The notes under the pieces were generated by a model. It did no database searches. It was not told the origin of the DNA and worked only from the letters and a program-made list of their open reading frames with translations. Source: Demequina lutea (GTDB lineage: Bacteria; Actinomycetota; Actinomycetes; Actinomycetales; Demequinaceae). Taken from it: a stretch of 45,014 nucleotides of DNA. Both the position numbers and the translations under genes were made by a program. The stretch covers positions 1 through 45,014 of the forward strand of contig QKAX01000200.1 of NCBI GenBank assembly GCA_003246255.1. The letters run 5' to 3'. This document shows, in pieces, positions 42,954 through 45,014 of this stretch (the first letter of the stretch is position 1; each line of letters opens with the position of its first letter).

Positions 42954-42966
42954 ATGTCAGGGGGGC

Positions 42967-43084
42967 GGCTCCCTGCGTTCACTCGCTCGCTCTCTCTGCG
43001 GTGGCCACGTTCGTGCAGGGAGCCAGATAGGCAGTCCCGTAGGGTCCGCATCGGCGTGCGGACAGCGGCGCAGGGCGAACGCCC
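42967..43084. repeat. Three hairpins at the left end of the element
   Basis: Three perfect inverted repeats follow the left dif copy: GGCTCCCTGC (42967-42976) with GCAGGGAGCC (43015-43024); GTCCGCA (43044-43050) with TGCGGAC (43057-43063); and GGGCG-AA-CGCCC (43073-43084). The 233-bp gap from the left dif copy to the first element gene has no convincing ORF. Clustered stems of this kind fit a replication origin of a single-stranded DNA intermediate or a structured leader. Confidence 0.5.
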
Positions 43085-43160
43085 CTCGCCGTGGCCGCAC
43101 GCGCTGCGCTCGGCCTGGGCTCGTCCTATAGACCAAAAGTGTTGGCGGGCTGGCAAAAAA

Positions 43161-43177
43161 GTACCAGGGCACGGTAC
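43161..43177. promoter_or_regulatory. Dyad overlapping the promoter of the element's HTH gene
   Basis: GTACC (43161-43165) and GGTAC (43173-43177) form an inverted repeat that overlaps TACGTT (43175-43180), a -10-like hexamer six bases before the ATG. The 10-mer GTACGTTCCG here recurs in inverse orientation at 44554-44563, inside another GTACG...CGTAC dyad. Autoregulation by the HTH protein is possible. Confidence 0.4.
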
Positions 43178-43186
43178 GTTCCGAGC

Positions 43187-43789
43187 ATGTCCAAGCGTCG
43201 AGCAGCGCCGAAGCGGATGGCCACCCGCCCGACGTCGGGCCCGTTGCTGGAGCCGTCGCAGCTTCTCGACGTTCGTGACGAGCTCGAAGCGCTCATCAGC
43301 AGGGCGCAGGGCGATGTTCAGACCTCGCAGGTGGCTCTCGATGTGGCTCTGAGCGCTCTGGACCGGCTTGAACTGCCGGCGAATCTCATGCAGCGGGTGG
43401 ACGATGCCCTCGACGCTACTCACGCTTACGCGGGAGCGTCTGCTGTCGCGGCCGCGGCTGCACATCTGCGTCTTGCTCTGAGCCGCGATCGCAGATCCGT
43501 CGACTCACTGCGGGGCGCGTTGTCGGACGCCACGAAACGGGCCGACGAACTACAGGCGTTGCTGGAGGCTGGCGCGGGCGTCGCGTCTCGCGGTCCGGGC
43601 CTTCGTGCCGGCTCAGACTTGATCGGGCGCATTCGTGCGCAGGCTGAGCGTGTCGAGGTGTCGAAGCAGGCGCTCGGAGATCTCGTCGTGGAGGCTGTGC
43701 GCACGCGTTCTGCGACCTGGTCCGACATTGCGGGTGTCACAGGTTTGTCTAGCGAAGGTGCTCGTAAGCGCTGGGGCCGCTCAGGCTAA
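43187..43789 (+). CDS. Element-encoded protein with C-terminal helix-turn-helix (unrecognised)
   Basis: I do not recognise this 200-aa protein. The N-terminal tail is basic (MSKRRAAPKRMATRP). The middle is a long helical, probably coiled-coil region (LDVRDELEALISRAQGDVQT, later ALSDATKRADELQALLEAG). The last 35 residues look like a helix-turn-helix (ATWSDIAGVTGLSSEGARKR), similar to DNA-binding helices of phage and mobile-element regulators. The start has TACGTT six bases upstream and no Shine-Dalgarno. Codon use seems to include more T-ending codons than the neighbouring host genes. Its stop overlaps the convergent gene by nine bases. Confidence 0.7.
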   Translation: MSKRRAAPKRMATRPTSGPLLEPSQLLDVRDELEALISRAQGDVQTSQVALDVALSALDRLELPANLMQRVDDALDATHAYAGASAVAAAAAHLRLALSRDRRSVDSLRGALSDATKRADELQALLEAGAGVASRGPGLRAGSDLIGRIRAQAERVEVSKQALGDLVVEAVRTRSATWSDIAGVTGLSSEGARKRWGRSG

Positions 43790-44119
43790 TCTCTGGCCCC
43801 TTCGGCTGGTGATCGTGCGGACGTTCACGCCTTGCTCCTTGAGCGCCTCGAGGCGTTCACGTGCGCGGTCTAGGGCCGCTGCTTTTCGCACGCCGAACGT
43901 CTCGGCTGCCAGGCTGATCTCGGCGGCGTTGAGGGCACCGCGTAGGTCGTTTGCGGCGAGCAGGCGGGCGGCTCTCATGCCGTACTCGAAGGACACCGCC
44001 TGGTACGCGTCTGTCTCGTCCAGGGCCATCATGGCGGGCGTGCTGAGCGCGTGCTCTAGCTCGTGCACCTGGTAGGTCGTGAGTCCCTGCTGGGGTGTCG
44101 GGTCTCCTGGTGTGGGCAT
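43781..44119 (-). CDS. Element-encoded 112-aa helical protein (unrecognised)
   Basis: The product is charged and predicted to be helical (TTYQVHELEHALSTPAMM, then RAARLLAANDLRGALNAAEI and RARERLEALKEQGVNVRT). I recognise no domain. The ORF track begins at a TTG at 44146; I choose the ATG at 44119 because GGAG lies eight bases upstream. The gene converges with the HTH gene with a nine-base overlap. A GC-rich hairpin (GGCCCC...GGGGCC, 44155-44180) lies upstream. Confidence 0.6.
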   Translation of the reverse strand: MPTPGDPTPQQGLTTYQVHELEHALSTPAMMALDETDAYQAVSFEYGMRAARLLAANDLRGALNAAEISLAAETFGVRKAAALDRARERLEALKEQGVNVRTITSRRGQRLA

Positions 44120-44182
44120 CGCTTGTGCTCCATGTCGGGGTGGCAACGTGGTGCGGCCCCCGGGCTGCGTCCCAGGGGCCGT

Positions 44183-44254
44183 CGGTGTCTTTGCTCACCT
44201 CGACGGGCGGGTACCGGCGCTAACCGGCTCGTTTGGACCCGTCTGCAGACACCG
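44183..44254. repeat. Nested inverted repeats: candidate multi-stem structure
   Basis: CGGTGTCT (44183-44190) pairs exactly with AGACACCG (44247-44254). Inside it, GACGGG (44202-44207) pairs with CCCGTC (44238-44243), and CCGG...CCGG can pair in the core. The result is a 72-nt nested structure in DNA that has no supported gene. It could be a folded single-stranded attachment or origin region, or a structured RNA. Confidence 0.5.
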
Positions 44255-44358
44255 TAGCGCGTATGGCCGACACGTGCACGCGAGACGACGCGGGCGGCCC
44301 GTAGCGGTGTGTGGAGCGCTTGAGGTTGGAGGGGTCACGGGGTTCATGCTGGGTTGCT

Positions 44359-44377
44359 GGCAGGGCCCGTCCCTGCC
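44359..44377. repeat. Perfect 7-bp hairpin
   Basis: GGCAGGG and CCCTGCC are exact reverse complements with a five-base loop. The hairpin is part of the dense run of stems between the 112-aa gene and the right end of the element. Confidence 0.45.
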
Positions 44378-44477
44378 GGTAATCCGGCGCGGTTCTCGTG
44401 CAGAGGCTCCGGGGTCAAGCGCGGGAGCACAGCGCGTGGACGGGCCGTGCGTGGCGTCGATCTTGCGACACGCCGCA

Positions 44478-44517
44478 CAACAATGCCCCCGGGCTGACTA
44501 CACCGGGGGCATCGTTG
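44478..44517. terminator. Strong 15-bp stem, terminator-like
   Basis: CAACAATGCCCCCGG pairs with CCGGGGGCATCGTTG, with one G-T wobble and a ten-base loop. It is the longest continuous stem in the element. There is no T-run, but GC-rich stems without T-runs are common terminators in actinobacteria. It directly follows another imperfect stem (44446-44477). A role as part of a non-coding RNA is also possible. Confidence 0.5.
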
Positions 44518-44804
44518 GGGAATCGCTAAATAACCCATCGCCAGTGTACGGCGCGGAACGTACATCGAGCCGGAGGACAGCCCCGGCGGCACGGAAAAGC
44601 CGAAAACCCCGTGAGGCCTAGAACGCCCCGTAGCAGCCGTTAGAGGGCGAAGCGATATCCCCTGAGCGAGAGAGCCGCTGGTCAAGGCAGACCAGGGCAG
44701 CACCTAGCGACGACTCCCCCGCATGTACCGTCCTGACGGCCCTAGGCCGTGGCGTGTGACCAAGTGACCGACCGAGCGACCGACGCGGTGGCCTGCACGC
44801 CCTC
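44518..44804. other. Right end of element, no supported gene
   Basis: This 287-bp stretch has no convincing ORF; the 119-aa minus-strand frame crossing it has an Arg/Pro-rich shadow-like composition and no ribosome binding site. It contains hairpins CTGGTC-AAGGCA-GACCAG and ACGGCC-CTA-GGCCGT (44736-44750), and a short run of ACCGA-like repeats near 44766-44785. Confidence 0.4.
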
Positions 44805-44832
44805 CTGATACCCGCTGTGCATTATCGGCGTT
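44805..44832. other. Dif-like right junction with diverged XerD arm
   Basis: The centre TGTGCA and the XerC-side arm TTATCGGCGTT are identical to those at 42937-42953, whereas the other arm reads CTGATACCCGC and lacks the ATAA end. A degenerate XerD arm at one boundary is known from Xer-exploiting genomic islands and is thought to stabilise the integrated state. Confidence 0.6.
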
Positions 44833-44865
44833 ACGCACGGAAGTGCCGAGAGAGCACCACTGTGC

Positions 44866-45014
44866 CTAGCCGGCTACGTACGCCGCCAGGTGCTCTCCGG
44901 TCACCGTTGTCCTGGACGCCACCAGATCAGCGGGCGTCCCTTCGAACACCACGCGACCGCCGTCACGGCCCGCGCCGGGTCCCATGTCGATGATCCAGTC
45001 AGCGTGCGCCATGA
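44866..45014 (-). CDS. UvrA-like excinuclease ATPase, C-terminal fragment
   Basis: Only the last 49 codons are in the window. The sequence HADWIIDMGPGAGRDGG, then VVFEGTPADLVAS and TGEHLAAYV, is the characteristic C-terminus of UvrA-type ABC ATPases involved in nucleotide excision repair. It could be UvrA itself or a UvrA-like paralogue. The gene runs off the right edge. The stop lies 33 bases beyond the right dif copy, so this is host DNA flanking the element. Confidence 0.85.
   Translation of the reverse strand, partial: MAHADWIIDMGPGAGRDGGRVVFEGTPADLVASRTTVTGEHLAAYVAG

Larger units (their letters stand above)
42937..44832. mobile_element. Small Xer-dependent integrative element (putative mini-IMEX)
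   Basis: The segment is bounded by 17-bp exact direct repeats (TGTGCATTATCGGCGTT at 42937-42953 and 44816-44832), each being the dif centre plus the XerC-side arm. The left copy has a good XerD arm, the right copy a diverged one (CTGATACCCGC). This is the expected product of XerC/XerD-mediated integration at dif, as known for CTX-type phages and the gonococcal genetic island. Inside are two unrecognised convergent genes and many hairpins; no integrase, replication initiator or coat gene is evident. Its size of 1.9 kb suggests a satellite or remnant. Confidence 0.6.

Noticed and set aside
44344-44703. 119-aa minus-strand ORF in the right half of the element
   Set aside because: It contains a CPRC motif, but it has no ribosome binding site, is Arg/Pro-rich in a shadow-like way, and crosses the strongest hairpins.
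44766-44785. Short tandem ACCGA-like repeats as a possible iteron or CRISPR-like array
   Set aside because: The units are only 4-8 bases, irregular and few; there is no spacer structure and no replication initiator gene.
1-45014. tRNA, rRNA or other standard RNA genes
   Set aside because: No cloverleaf with a GGTTC T-loop, no rRNA core sequence and no recognisable tmRNA, RNase P or SRP RNA segment was noticed by eye; a covariance-model scan would be decisive.

Overview
The window is high-GC DNA with short gaps, frequent GTG starts and many overlapping gene ends. The gene content is typical of Actinomycetota: GarA, two MerR regulators, PgsA, pyruvate carboxylase, PadR/TetR regulators and a GT2-GtrA fusion. 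It most resembles a motile, facultatively anaerobic member of the Micrococcales (Cellulomonas/Demequina-like), but the genus cannot be fixed from sequence alone. No rRNA, tRNA, CRISPR array or transposase was seen.

Layout. 1-2.2 kb: partial PadR regulator and a UbiB/AarF kinase. 2.3-12 kb: an LLM flavin oxidoreductase with a Rossmann reductase, then a fatty-acid beta-oxidation locus. In the latter, the translationally coupled minus-strand operon thiolase-FabG-MaoC, followed by FadD, diverges from a TetR regulator and an acyl-CoA dehydrogenase/oxidase across a perfect inverted repeat. 12-17 kb: thymidine kinase, a GtrA-fused glycosyltransferase with a phosphodiester glycosidase, and a PiT phosphate transporter with a small membrane partner. 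16.5-21.7 kb: TetR/PoxB divergent pair, a repeat protein, a Nudix hydrolase and a membrane diguanylate cyclase. 21.8-24.8 kb: anaerobic ribonucleotide reductase nrdDG behind two NrdR boxes. 24.8-32.4 kb: YitT, methyltransferase, a three-gene coupled operon (lipase-like hydrolase, GDPD, glutamine amidotransferase), UMF1-type MFS protein, OsmC, a CPxC membrane protein with a CsoR-type operator, EI24 and MarR. 32.4-40.7 kb: RNB ribonuclease, PgsA, GarA, FtsR, a second MerR, pyruvate carboxylase, and a flavodoxin behind a DosR-like box. 40.7-42.7 kb: a nitrate/nitrite-sensing-type chemoreceptor.

The most interesting part is the right end. A 28-bp sequence at 42926-42953 has the layout of an XerCD/dif site (11-bp arm, 6-bp centre, 11-bp arm). 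Its centre and XerC-side arm recur as an exact 17-bp copy at 44816-44832, where the XerD-side arm is diverged. Between them lies about 1.9 kb with two unrecognised convergent genes and many hairpins, after which host sequence resumes with a UvrA-like gene. This is the architecture of an integrative mobile element exploiting Xer, here unusually small and without a recognisable replication, transfer or recombinase gene. It would also place the window at the replication terminus.

Two regulatory themes recur. Low-oxygen or redox control is suggested by NrdR boxes, DosR-like boxes, nrdDG, flavodoxin, PoxB and the NIT-domain chemoreceptor. Leaderless transcription is suggested by about a dozen genes with a -10-like hexamer exactly 6-7 nt before the start codon and no Shine-Dalgarno.
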